Positions 21,111-32,620 of a DNA stretch of 64,000 bases are shown one piece after another. Under the pieces are notes generated by a model that saw nothing but the letters and a program-made list of their open reading frames with translations, was not told the DNA's origin and did not search any database. The translations under genes and the position numbers were made by a program. Numbering within the stretch: the stretch's first letter is position 1; each line of letters opens with the position of its first letter. The stretch comes from Megachile rotundata (lineage: Eukaryota; Arthropoda; Insecta; Hymenoptera; Megachilidae): contig NC_134997.1 in the NCBI RefSeq assembly GCF_050947335.1, positions 5,580,001 to 5,644,000 on the forward strand. Direction: 5' to 3'.

Positions 21111-21980
21111 ACCTACCGACGTAAATCGACCTTCCGACGCACTTGATTTAAAATCGAAGATGAGAAGTAAATAAACGACTGAACATAAAATCATTAATTA
21201 GCCTTGATCAACGCAGATTTCAAAAAAAGCTTAAGTGTGTAACTTGTAGTTTGAAACTTGAGAAACGGCCATTTAACTTTAATTTTAATATTTTGTTAAT
21301 TTTAGCGTTAAAGAATGATTTGATATTTTTCTACACAAAAATTGCCTCAGAGTGTCCTACTTTTTTACCGATGTATTCTAAGATGTTATATTAATGTTTT
21401 AAACATTTTATTACAAAGATATAACACAATACAAAAGTACACAATGACTTCTGCCTTGTATTTCACTGTTTCACAATTTTGTTAAAGTTTACCAGCTATA
21501 AATAAAAACGATAAAGAATGTTCTATGAATATGGGCTCTTAAATGTTTTATCAAAAGATCGTGACGAATATACGAAGTAATGGACGATTTTCTTCTTTGA
21601 TGTTATATATGAAGAATTGTCGAGTTTCATATTTTTTTTGATAACTTTTAATGATACATTCAGAAGCTTGTGTACGTACAAACTTTTTTCTTATTTTTAT
21701 TTATAGAATGTGTGAAGTTATGCAGATAAAATTGGAACACTGTATGCGATATCGAACAAAACAGTCCGTTGTTTCGTACTTTTGTTATAACTTTTTAATA
21801 AAGAATTTGAAGTTCTATTTTAATATAAAATTCTTTTTTTATATCGACAAATATGTTGATGAAATTTATCAGTAAAAATCTGGATCACTTTGTATATGAA
21901 GAGTATTGTCATATATTTTGTATGATTGTTTTAATGTGGTTTGTTTATATGCTACTGGTACTTTGACTTGCTAGGGATAT
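21111..21980. other. AT-rich noncoding DNA
   Basis: Ordinary AT-rich sequence downstream of the island. The open frame at 21,651-21,875 (+) has no recognisable feature. Nothing else seen. Confidence 0.5.
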
Positions 21981-23360
21981 GCTAGGGATTTTAGGATATT
22001 TGTACTATGGAATTTAGAGACTTTAGTTTTGGAGGTCTTAGACTTCTGGATAATAGAATTTTAGGAATTTAGGAAACTTTGTATATTTGAGATTTTGAAT
22101 TTTGGGAAACTAGGGTTTTCAGAATTTTGGTAGTACGAATCTAGGGAATTTAGGATTTTAAAATATTGGAACAGTGTAATCTTATTCTTGTAGTCCCTAG
22201 AGTTGAAGTTTTAACATTCTAAAATCCCTAGAGGCTGATTCTAAAATTTCAAAATGTCAAAATCTGTAGGTTCTGAAGTTCTGAAATTACCAAATCTTAA
22301 AATAAAAGATTAAGAAGATTAAAAATTAAAGGATTAAAAAAATTTCAAATTAAAAAGATTCTAAAGTATTTAGATTTAAAAATTTCTAATTTGTAAAAAA
22401 TTCCAATACGACAATATTTGAAAGTCACCAAACCCAAAATTCTAATACCCCCAGATTCTAAAATCCCAAAATTCCAAAGTCTCCAAACTCTGAAATAACA
22501 AAATTGGAAATTCCTAGAACACAAAAGATCCTAGGTTTAAATATTTTAAATGGAAAGGTCCCTAGACATAAAAATATTTATGAAAAGGTCCCTAGATATC
22601 AAAATTATAAATTGTCAAATTTCAAAAAGTCCAATGTGCTAACCATAGTGACTAACCCTTGAAATTCTAATATCCCTAGATTCTCAAATTTTAAGTTTCT
22701 GAAGTCATAAATTCACTGAGGTGGCCAAACCTAACATTTTAAGAGTTCAAATGTTCCTAGATTCCTAAATCCTATAATTCTGAAAGGACTAAGTTTATAA
22801 AATTCTAAAATCCTTAGATTCTACATTTTGAAAATTCCAAAATTGGAAATTTTAAAATGAGCAAGTCAGGAGTTCATAAAATTCAAATTTCTCTAGGTTC
22901 AAATACCCCAAATCTCCAAAATTCAGAGGCCCGTAGATTTAAATATTTAAAAATTATAAATTTAAAAAGCTATATCTCGAATTTCAAAAATTATAACGTG
23001 CAGGTGTTCAAGTCTCCAAAAATTCTAAAATCCTTAAACTCTACAATTTATAAATTCCAAGATTCAAAATTGTAAAATGACCAAGTCAAGAATTTATAAG
23101 TCTTAAATTTCCCTAGATTCAAACAGACCAGGATTCTAAAATAACTAAAATAAAATGTCCGAAATTCAAAAGTCCCTAAACTATTACATTTCTAAATATC
23201 CCGATAGTCTCAACCCCAAAAAATCAAAAGTCCCTAGACCTCAAAATTCAGTAATTTGAAAACCACAAACTCCCCAAACCTACCTTCCGAAAGGTTCACA
23301 ACTCAAATATCTGAGAACTAAAAACTCTAAAAAAATTAAACTTCCTAGATCCCAAAATAT
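21981..23360 (+). repeat. Decayed minisatellite, CCCTAGATTCnAAAAT type
   Basis: The words CCCTAGA, AAATTCTAAAATCC and AATTCCAAAAT recur irregularly over about 1.4 kb, with no stable period left. It is related in wording to the better-kept 16-bp array at 41.2-41.9 kb. The small frames at 22,857-23,075 and 23,280-23,462 are by-products. Confidence 0.65.
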
Positions 23361-24080
23361 CGAATTCCCTATCCCAAAATAAATATCCCTTTCCACCCTC
23401 CTTAAATCCGCCGCTAAAAATTTCCCGACCATGGAACTAATCCCTTTACAATATTTTTCCATTCGCTCGCTCCGATGTAAATCTAATTATTACACCCACA
23501 CAACATACTTGAACCGTCGATCAAAATTCACCCCAATTTCGTTCACTATTTCCTCGTTGTTCGCGTAATCGAGTCGGCCAGCTGGGTGCAGTACATTTCT
23601 ATTGATTTATCGATTTGTCTACGAGCGTAGCAGAAAAAAAGGGGATAGAAAAAACAATAAAGAAAGGGAAAGGAGGAGGGGGAGAACAAACAAACGGATA
23701 TTTGTATCAGATAATTTGTTCGTTCCCGGATCAATCGTGCATTTTCCATGCAAATACTTGTCCTTGGAAAATTACTGCATTCACGATGAATGGCTCGACG
23801 GAGAAACGTGTAGGCTCGTATAATTGGAACAAGAAAGTCGATGGTTGTTGTCTTTTCTTTGTCCCCTTTGTTATTCGAGTCAATGGAGACGAGGGGCTAC
23901 TTGACAGTAGGCGAAGAAGATTCTGCTCGACCAGACGCAATCGACATTCTGAATATTTGCCGGTAAATATCGCTTTCTTTAGTGGTCACTCTCGATTTCA
24001 AGGGATATTGTGTAATTGTAGATGAGAGGGTTGATACAGGAAACTCGATATAGTTGTGTAACTTGTTTGGGTATTTTATT
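23361..24080. other. Moderately complex patch without recognised gene
   Basis: 23,460-24,020 is more complex and G+C-richer, with a purine-rich run at 23,630-23,690. Overlapping frames on both strands (+ 23,615-24,025; - 23,546-23,749 and 23,731-23,940) have no domain I recognise. Confidence 0.4.
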
Positions 24081-25250
24081 CACGAGTTTACGGATGAGTG
24101 ATATTGTTCTGTAATTGTGTTAAGTGGTACTAATATTGCAATGTGATATTGTAACGATATTGTCATTTGTACGTAGTATTGAATTTCAGAAGGCATGTTA
24201 TAAAATACAGTAGACATAAAGGTAATAAAGAGACAATATTGCATTGTGAAAAATACAATATTATGATATGATGAAAGTTTCATATTGTACTGTAAAATAT
24301 GTGATATTATAATATAACAGAAATACAATATTGTATTGTAAAAGATACAATATTATAGTTTAATAAAGATACAATGTTATAATATTGTAATATTAAAGCA
24401 GTTAACTGAATTTTGTAACTAATTGATAAAAATTATTAATTCTAATTAATTAAGTAAATATTACAGTATATTTAATTACACATTTAATTAATTAATGTAG
24501 ACTTAAATGGTACATTGTAAAATAATGTTAACAATATTGGAATGAAATTATAAATTATAAAATTGTAGTAAAGCTAATTAATTTAAATTTTAAATTTAAA
24601 TCAAAGTTAAATTATATTAAATTAATATATTATCGCAATTACTAATATTATAACACTGTAATAATATTGCAGTTTATACATTATATTCTATTGTAAAGAA
24701 TGCAATATACACAAATATAATAAAATGACTATACTGTTAATTGTTTTGTAAAAACCATAACATCATAGTATTGTAATATTATAACATTTAATTATACGTT
24801 GTGACATATATTTAAGTAATTAAATATATACTATAATGTATTTAATACATACTATAGTGTATTTAATTAAATATTCAATTGACATAGTCTTAAATGATAA
24901 TTTGTAAATTAATATTGTCAAATTACAATAGTGTAGTAAAATTATAAGTTATAAAATTATAATAAAGTTAATAAAATAAAAAAATATTTAAATCTAAATT
25001 TTCTATCAAATTCTTTCAATTTGCAACTCAAATATAATTCTTAATCGCCATTCGTTTTTGTGTCAGATTAAGTTAGGTTCAAACACAAGATTTGCAAAAC
25101 CAGTCAGAATTACAGAAAAAATCAATATATAAGCTAGTTTATGTAACCGCTTATTTATTTTTCTGCTTCAATTTCTATCGAAAAACACCTGGTCCCGTCC
25201 GTAAATCTAACGTAAAACTTTAATCCGGAAATCTAGTGTTAAAAGTACTC
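24081..25250. repeat. AT-only low-complexity stretch
   Basis: Words such as ACAATATTATAATATTGTAA and TTAATTAAATAT dominate; a loose GATACAATATTGTATTG unit appears several times at 24,200-24,370. No gene. Confidence 0.6.
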
Positions 25251-25760
25251 AAAATTTATCGAAGCTTACGTTCTTTCAATTTACGAAATCGCGCGAATCA
25301 AAAGATATTTTCGATCGCGGTTTCGGCGCGAAGTAAGTGCAACACCACGAAAGTGTTGAGTCAGATTTATAAATAAACCCCGTTATCAGATACCCGGCGT
25401 CGCTATTTTAAGATATCGACCAATCAATGTTAAGGTCAAGCACGCCCACGATAATTCAAGGACTATCAAAATTTATCCGGCGAGCTGGATCCTTGACTTC
25501 TTGCTCGCTCGATTAAAACCCCAGCGCGAGTGTGTATTTAGGGAACAATGCTGGTGGCATTTTAGACCAACCTATGGAACAATGTATCGAGAAGCAGCGA
25601 TTATTATTCGGGTTTGAATACGGGAGCGAAAAAGGACACCTGCTTCTTCGGGATTCAAAAGCGTCGTGCCTCAAGCACTTTCGAGCAGAGATGCTACTTT
25701 TGAATCACTCGTAAATCACGTTTTCTGTCACGCTGATTTTTCGCACTGTTTCAGGAATTC
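25251..25760. other. Complex CpG-containing patch
   Basis: Richer in CpG than its surroundings (GCGCGAATC, GATCGCGGTTTCGGCGCG, CCCGGCGTCGC) and containing TTAAGGTCA (an extended nuclear-receptor half-site, about 25,430) and TTTATAAATAAACC. The frame 25,532-25,714 (+) has no recognised product. Possible regulatory element; unproven. Confidence 0.3.
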
Positions 25761-26799
25761 GATTCTAGTCGGTAGAAAGCATACTTTTCACGAATAACGT
25801 TTATACTGCTACGTCATATCCACATGAGTGACGCTTAAATTTCAATAGGAATCTATCATCTGTGTTATTAAGAATTTGTCCATTAACCTAAATGGAAATA
25901 TTCGTATTAACTATTTGAAAGTATGAATAATAAATAATAAAGTATTGCAAAAATACTTCGTGAGATTTGTTAGAAAAAAAAATATTACCTAATAAAATTG
26001 TCAACTGCTTAAGCGTTGCAGTCGACGTGTTAAACTACGCATATATGTAATTGACAGGTTTTTATTTTTCTTCCAATACAGAAAATGTATCAAGAGCCAT
26101 AGACTCTTTTATGCCTCAATACAAACAATGATTTTCAGTTAGTCTATATTATTATTGTCTGTGAAAGAGCCTTTATTTATTCGTTTATCCACGGTTGTAC
26201 CACCACCGCACTCCTATAGTGACAAACTTCGTTTTGTTCATTGCGTCATGTTCCCGCGCTTTCGAGAAGTCACGCGTCTTTTACACTAGCGTTATTCGAA
26301 CTAACTTCTTGTTATCATATTTCTTCTTGTCGGATTATTTTCACCTTAATCTTAATAATATTAACAAACACAATATTTTTATTGGATGTGCAGAGGTATA
26401 GAGAAATAAATAAAGCTTGAAAGTTCACGTGTCACGCACGAGAGATGGATTACAAATAAACGTACTAACTGAGAAAGGGAATCGTAAGCTAAAGGAAGAC
26501 ACTACAACGCCTCCTAGTACCAATCCAATTAATTAATTTATGTGCGCCTTAAGATGTATTTCTAACAGTGCATAATATTGTCTAAAAGTATTTATTATAA
26601 TATTGTTTAAAAGAAACGTTAATATTCTTAACGGGAGAAAATGAAATCATAAATAAATTGTAAGTTTAATTTTTAATTTCCTTAAACCTTGTTTCTGGAA
26701 TGTTCATAAAATTCTTTTACAACGAATCCTCAAAACTAACCTATGTACTTATAGTTTTAAAGTGTAACTTATTTTTTATTATCTTTCTTTTGGATTTAA
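25761..26799. other. AT-rich noncoding DNA
   Basis: No repeat, element or gene stands out. The frame at 26,195-26,401 has no recognisable motif. Confidence 0.5.
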
Positions 26800-26970
26800 T
26801 AATCCAATTTAATAAGATTTAATAGAAACTGTCAAAAGAAGTCTTTAGGAGTGGCTGAAGAAGCAAACGAGACTTTGTAGCCAAAAATTCTTTCAGAAAC
26901 TTTTTTTTTTCAATCAAGGATAAACTTTGGTTATCATTTTAGTGTGATGTGCGCTTTTTTGGAACGATAC
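26800..26970 (+). mobile_element. Partial copy of the dispersed repeat also at 35.9-36.06 kb
   Basis: The words AAACTG, AAACGAGACTTTGTAGCCAA, AAAATTCTTTCAGAAACTTT, TTTGGTTATCATTTTAGTGT and GCGCTTTTTTGGAAC line up in order with the right arm of the inverted-repeat element at 35,291-36,055 (there AAACTAGGCTTTGTTGCTAA, AAAATTCTGGCCGGGACTTT, TTGGTTAAAATTTCAGTG, GCGCTTTTCGAAAC). It appears to be an arm fragment. Confidence 0.7.
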
Positions 26971-27232
26971 TCCCGATTTTTACAAACTGCTAACGTGAAA
27001 AGTTTGAATTTTTGTTTTCAGAGAGGCGAACACTTGAGACTGGAAAGGGGACAAAATCTCTTGGTGAAAATTTCACATTGACGAGCACTTTCGATCGCTG
27101 GAGACTATTTTTACAAATTGTTAACGCAAAAAGTTTCAGTTTTTGAATTCAGAGAGATCACTTGCAATTGGAAACAGGACAGAAACACTTGGTGGAAATT
27201 TCATATTGACGAGCACTTTGAAATCGTTGGAA
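26968..27232 (+). repeat. Tandem duplication, period about 131 bp
   Basis: The words TTTTTACAAACTGCTAACGT, AAAAGTTTGAATTTTTG, CACTTGAGACTGGAAAG and GACGAGCACTTTCGATCG are repeated, with changes, as TTTTTACAAATTGTTAACGC, AAAAAGTTTCAGTTTTTG, CACTTGCAATTGGAAAC and GACGAGCACTTTGAAATCG. The word AAAATTTCACATTGACGAGC also resembles the end of the adjoining dispersed repeat. Confidence 0.82.
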
Positions 27233-27690
27233 TTCGAAGAGTTGACGTTTGAAAAATGGCGTATCGGAAAATTTGAGCGTCGATCAAAATCGAGAGCAAA
27301 GCTCTAGAATGCAGAAAATTGCTTTCGTATTTTTTAATCGGAACAGAAAATGAAATATCGGTGAAGTTTTACAGATGCTTCGAGCGATGTTGGATGATTC
27401 TATCAATTTTGAAAGAATTGGTCATTCTTATCAATTTTGTTAAAGTTGATCAATTTTATTAAGTTTGATTTTTGAGAAGATATAGTAAAAAATTGCAATT
27501 ATGATTGGTTAAATGTGTTTAAAATAATATGTAATTGGTGAGATGATAAGATAATTGTAAATTAAATTGTTTGAATAATTAATAGTTGCAAATGCAAATT
27601 GATTAATTTAATTTATGGAATAATTAACTTAATGCAAATTGTACAATAAATTGTTTTAGGTAAGTTGTTAATGATGTAAATAAATAATTG
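27233..27690. other. AT-rich noncoding DNA
   Basis: Ordinary sequence grading into AT-rich filler; no gene or repeat unit seen. Confidence 0.5.
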
Positions 27691-27699
27691 AGTAATTTT

Positions 27700-28535
27700 C
27701 ATTTTTCTAAATAGTTAAATAACTTTTAGTCGTCTAAATATTTAATTGAGTCATTTTTAATGGTCCAAATAATTATTTGAGTAATTTTTAATTGTCTAAA
27801 TAACTATTTAAGTAATTCTAAATTGTCTAAATATCTGTTTGAATAATTCTTAATCATAATAATAGCTATTTGTATAACTATTGATTTCCCAAATAATTAA
27901 TAGTCATAATATTAATAGTCACTGTAATATTTATTTATTATTGTAATAATATTTAATAACATTTTTAATAACATTATTGTCTGAGTAACTTTTTGTGATC
28001 TTAATAATTGTCTAGTACATTTTAGTTGTTTAAACAATTGTATATGCAGTTCTAAATTCTCTGTATACCTATTTAAATAATATTTATTCATAATAATAGT
28101 TATTTGTATAAATATTAAATGTCTAAATAGTCATTTGAATACTTTGTAAAGATCTGAGTAATTGTTTGGGTAATTCTTAATTGTCTAATTAATTGTTTGA
28201 GTAATTTTTAATTGCCTAAATAGTTGTTTAAATAATTTTAAGTCGATCAGTATCTGATTGTCTAAACATCAGTTGTTTAAATACTTATTTGAATAATTTT
28301 TAACCGTTCAAATAATTGTCTGAATAATTTTTAACTGTTTGAATAATTGTTTGAATAGTTTTTAACTGTCTAAGTAATTAATTGAATAATTTCTAACTGT
28401 CTGAGTAATTGACTGAATAGTTTGTAACTGAGTAAATAATTGTTTGAACAATTTCTAACTGCATAAATAATTGCTTGAACAATTTTTAAAAACTCAAACA
28501 ATTGTTTCAATAATTCGTAACTCTTCGAATACTTC
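27700..28535 (+). repeat. Decayed tandem array, unit about 30-40 bp (TAATTGTTTGAATAATTTTT)
   Basis: The word series AATAATTGTTTGAATAATTT followed by TTAACTGTCT recurs with many changes; the tightest part is 28,290-28,530. No coding potential. Confidence 0.75.
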
Positions 28536-30030
28536 TAGAAATAATTTATAGATGCTTTTAGTGATGCATACATAAGTGACAAAATACATTCTTTTTGTGA
28601 TATGCTCGCAATACAGTACAACACGCAATTTTCTGTGAAAGAATTTGACTTGTAAATATTTGTTAGAATGCTCAGTATTGGTTTTAATTTCCTAAATGCA
28701 GAATTTCCCCAATAATATCTGTTGCATCATCAATTTCGTAAGAGTTTCTTCTTTCTTTGCGTAACATTTATGCATCTATATGAATTGGATGCAATGGCCG
28801 ACGTGTCATCGTGGTGACACAACGATGAAGTATTAAGACCTGGTCACTCAACGATATTAATAAATTTATTCAATAAAATTCAGTATTTTATTTGTTTATA
28901 TAAATAAATCAATCTCATATACAACAACAAGTAAGAACTTGTTTTATTTTTATTAATAGTTCCTTCAAGCAGTTCCTTTTAATCGAAAGTATTGTTACAT
29001 TAATTTTCAATTAATGTAGCAAGGTTTATTAGATCTCTACAATTTTGTTACATAAATAAATATCGTTCAATTATTACAGATTATAAAATCAAAAATTTAA
29101 TTCACAATATACCCTTTTATTTTTTCTTTTAATTAATAAATTTCTTGTTAAACGTTTTCAATGTATATAAATTTATTGTAAAACATTTTTAGTATAAATA
29201 ATTTAATTTAAGTAAAGTTAGTATAAGTTTATTAATTAATATTTTTAATACGTTTCTTATTAAATATTTTTAATCTACAAAATTTTTTACGAAACATTTT
29301 CAATCTACATATTTCTTATAAAACATTTTTAGTTTTTAAAAAATTTTTTTAAATAACCGTGGATGCTATCATGCATTCACTATAACAAAATGACTCCCAG
29401 TCAAGATTTAATTAAAGAAATAAATAATGTAGAATAGTTAAGGGTAACTAGAAGCTTATGTAGATTTTTAAGAATAAAGAGAGAGATTAAGTACACCTGA
29501 AGGCATTAATTCATATTTAAGGCCGTGGTCATGAAAAGTATAATGATTTCTATTCTTTAAAAAGCAGAAATCGCCGTTAAATATGAGTGAGGCGATTTCT
29601 GTCGTAAAATTTTCCATAAAAATAGTACGACGTCGTTGAAATAAGACTGCCAGGAGCAAATACACCGGAAGCAGTTACGTTGGATGGTAAAAAAAAATTC
29701 CATAAAAGATCGTCTACGCCCACCTCATCAAAAGCACATTCAAGCTACGCTTTCGTAACGAAGAATCTCGAAAAGTTCATTCACAACATTCCATTTAATT
29801 CGTGATTTATGATACCGGGAGAAAGTTGAAGAAAGTGGCGGAAAGATTTGTTTGTATACCATATTTAAATTCAAAATACTAAAAGATTCAAATAAATCGT
29901 AATAAATTGAAGTTTTCTCTGAAAAGTTATTCAACTGTTTTTAGAACTTAAAACTCTGGAAATTTAAGAGACTATTAACGATATATTTTTTCATTAATAA
30001 TTAATTCAAGTTATCGGTTGATCAGTTATA
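28536..30030. other. AT-rich noncoding DNA
   Basis: A short complex segment at 28,780-28,850 contains GTGTCATCGTGGTGACAC, a 6-bp stem with a 6-base loop. The frames at 29,468-29,665 and 29,740-29,934 (-) have no recognised product. Otherwise AT-rich filler. Confidence 0.5.
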
Positions 30031-30039
30031 ATGAGTTCA

Positions 30040-30655
30040 AATTTTGAATTGAAATTAGCTATTAACCATGACGAATTGAAAAAATCAGTTAAAAATAGCA
30101 ATTAATCATATCTAACTAAAATTTGCAAATAAAACTATCAACTAAATATAAGAAATTGAAATTATTAATTAAAAGTAGCAATAAATTATAAAGAATTAAA
30201 ATTACCAATTAACATTCATCAATAAACACAATGAATCGAAATTTTCGAATTAACGTTAATAATTAAACATATTGAACTAATCATTTCAATTGAAAGCAGT
30301 AATTAATCATAATGAACAAAACTTATCAATTATAATTAGTAATTAATAATTTCGAATTGAAATTTTCAGTTAAGATTAATAATTAATAACAAGCAATGAA
30401 AATTTGTAAATAAAACTAGCAATTAATCATAACGAATTAAAATTACTAGTTCAAAATAGTACAAAATAAAATCGAACTCAAATTTTCAATTAAAAGCAGT
30501 AATTAATCATAACAAACCAAACTTATCAATTAAAAATAATAATTAATCATCTGCAATTGAAGTTTTCATTTAAAATCACTAATTAATCGTAAAGAATAGA
30601 AATTTTTAATTAAAAATAATGATTAATCATAATGTATTGAAATTTACAATTCATT
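30040..30655 (+). repeat. Decayed tandem array, unit about 40 bp (TAATTAATCATAACGAATTG)
   Basis: AGTAATTAATCATAAYGAAT followed by AAAATTTTCAATTAAAA recurs roughly every 40 bp, for example near 30,298, 30,340, 30,379, 30,417, 30,498, 30,539, 30,578 and 30,620. Confidence 0.8.
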
Positions 30656-31837
30656 CAAAAGTTTGAGAATTTACAGGTGTATTTAAGAACGTAGAAACTC
30701 TATGATTAAAAATCTTCAATATTTCACAACTTAAAATCATAAAAATTGGAAAACGTAAAATCTCGAAAGTTTAAAAATATTTATCCATATTCATATTCGA
30801 AAATTTCAAAAAGTCACCTACGTAAACACTTGAAAAATAAGAAATCTGATAGTTCACATTAGAAACTTATAAAACTCATAAAAGGATAATTAAAGTATCC
30901 ATAAATTATTACTAACGAATTCGATAAATTGTGATTTTTCACGGTTAATTAACACTAGATTCATAAAACTCGTAAAAATGACTAATATTACATTCCACAT
31001 TTTCAGTTCCAAAAATTATTAACAAGATTTTGTCAGATATGTCAACTTTCATGAAGATAAAAGTTGCATAGCTCATTCATTATTTATTTACCCCCCTTTA
31101 ATTTCAATTTAAAAATCATCAAACATAAATCCAGTGTTAAGAACGAAGATGGTAAAACTTCCAAACGCGAAATTCCAGGATGTAAAAATTGTTGGCGAAA
31201 GTTACGTAACAAAGCACGCGTTACCGATTCAACGTTTCTCATGGTAACGGGTCGTTCTGTCGCTTAGTGACCCCATTACTGGTACTTTTACTTTCCATCA
31301 ATCTCCGTGGTATTCCGTGCATCAAACCCGGAACGTTTCTGTGCCAGTGAAAATGTCGGCGATGAATAAATTCAGCCCTGGCCGGGAACGGGAGCAAGAA
31401 AGCGACGATAGAATGCAACGAACAAAGAGCCTATGTGGAAATTGGAAACATGCCAGTGGCGCTATCATGCGGAGGGTGGCACAAGCTGCAAGGGGTGCAA
31501 GAGGGTGGCCAAGTAACGGGTGACATCTAGTCGCGGGGAAATATTGACCGTAAAAATGGCGTCTGCCGAACGATATGCAACGGAAATACTCTATTAGATG
31601 ATCGCTGATGCGTGTTATTCGAAATTTTATCGTTTCTAAACGAAAAAGAATGAATTCCCTGCATACCGAGCGATTTTCGGTTCCCTTGAAATTCGATTAA
31701 CATGTTCGACATGCGATCTGTTTATTTGAATGAGGGTAGTAATGTTGCGGATCTGTTGAAACGAATTTTTTAGTATTGTAAAGTTTATTGAAAATTTGTT
31801 TTGTTAGCATTAAACATGTTAGTGTATGGTTTACTCT
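30656..31837. other. AT-rich DNA with a moderately complex patch
   Basis: 31,140-31,720 is more complex (GGCCGGGAACGGGAGCAAG, GGAGGGTGGCACAAG). The frames 31,064-31,267 and 31,317-31,523 (+) and 31,527-31,712 (-) have no recognised domain. Coding is unsupported. Confidence 0.4.
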
Positions 31838-32165
31838 TGATTTAAAACTAGTGAAATTGAAAAATAAATACGTAGTATCAATGTGTGATTTAAATTTAAT
31901 TTGAAACTAGTAATGAAACTGAAAAATAAAGAAACTCTATTACCTTATAATTTACATTTATTTTGAAACTAGTAATGAAATTGAAAAATAAAGAAACGTT
32001 ACTAGCTTATAATTTACATTTAATTTGAAGCTAGTAATGAAATTGAAAAATAAGGAAACACTAGTAGCTTATAATTTACATTTAATATGAAACTAATAAT
32101 GAAACTGAAAATTGAAATAAATAAACATCACCAACATATAGTTTACATTTAATTTTAGAACTAAT
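31838..32165 (+). repeat. 62-bp tandem repeat, four clear units plus decayed edges
   Basis: The marker GAAACTAGTAATGAAA (with variants) recurs at 31,903, 31,965, 32,027 and 32,089, exactly 62 bp apart. Each unit also holds TTGAAAAATAAAGAAAC and CTTATAATTTACATTTA. Decayed units lie at about 31,841 and 32,150. Confidence 0.93.
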
Positions 32166-32517
32166 CATAACAACTTACAATGTACATACATATAATTTAA
32201 AATTGAAAATAAAACAGGAAAATAAATAAAGAAATGATTAAATTTAATTGGATACACACATCAATGCCTCATCTCAATGTTACTTAACGTAGATTTCAAG
32301 AAAAATATTTTAACAAACTTTATAATTTAAAATAAATTACTTGTGAACTGGTCATTTGGTTTGGTAGTTTTAGTGTTAAAATAATAACGATATTGAAAAA
32401 TAAATAAACAAACGACAAAATTAATGTACATGGTAATTAGTCATTGCAATCAATATTATTTCAAGAAGATTTCAAGAAAATCACCTTATGAAATTGTGTA
32501 AATTATAATATACATAT

Positions 32518-32620
32518 AAATTAAATTATAAATTAAATTATAAATTAAATTATAAATTAAATTATGAATTAAATTATAAATTAAATTATAAATTAAATTA
32601 CAAATTAAATTATAAATTAT
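32518..32620 (+). repeat. 12-bp minisatellite AAATTATAAATT
   Basis: About eight near-perfect units, with single-base variants such as AAATTATGAATT and AAATTACAAATT. Confidence 0.92.
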
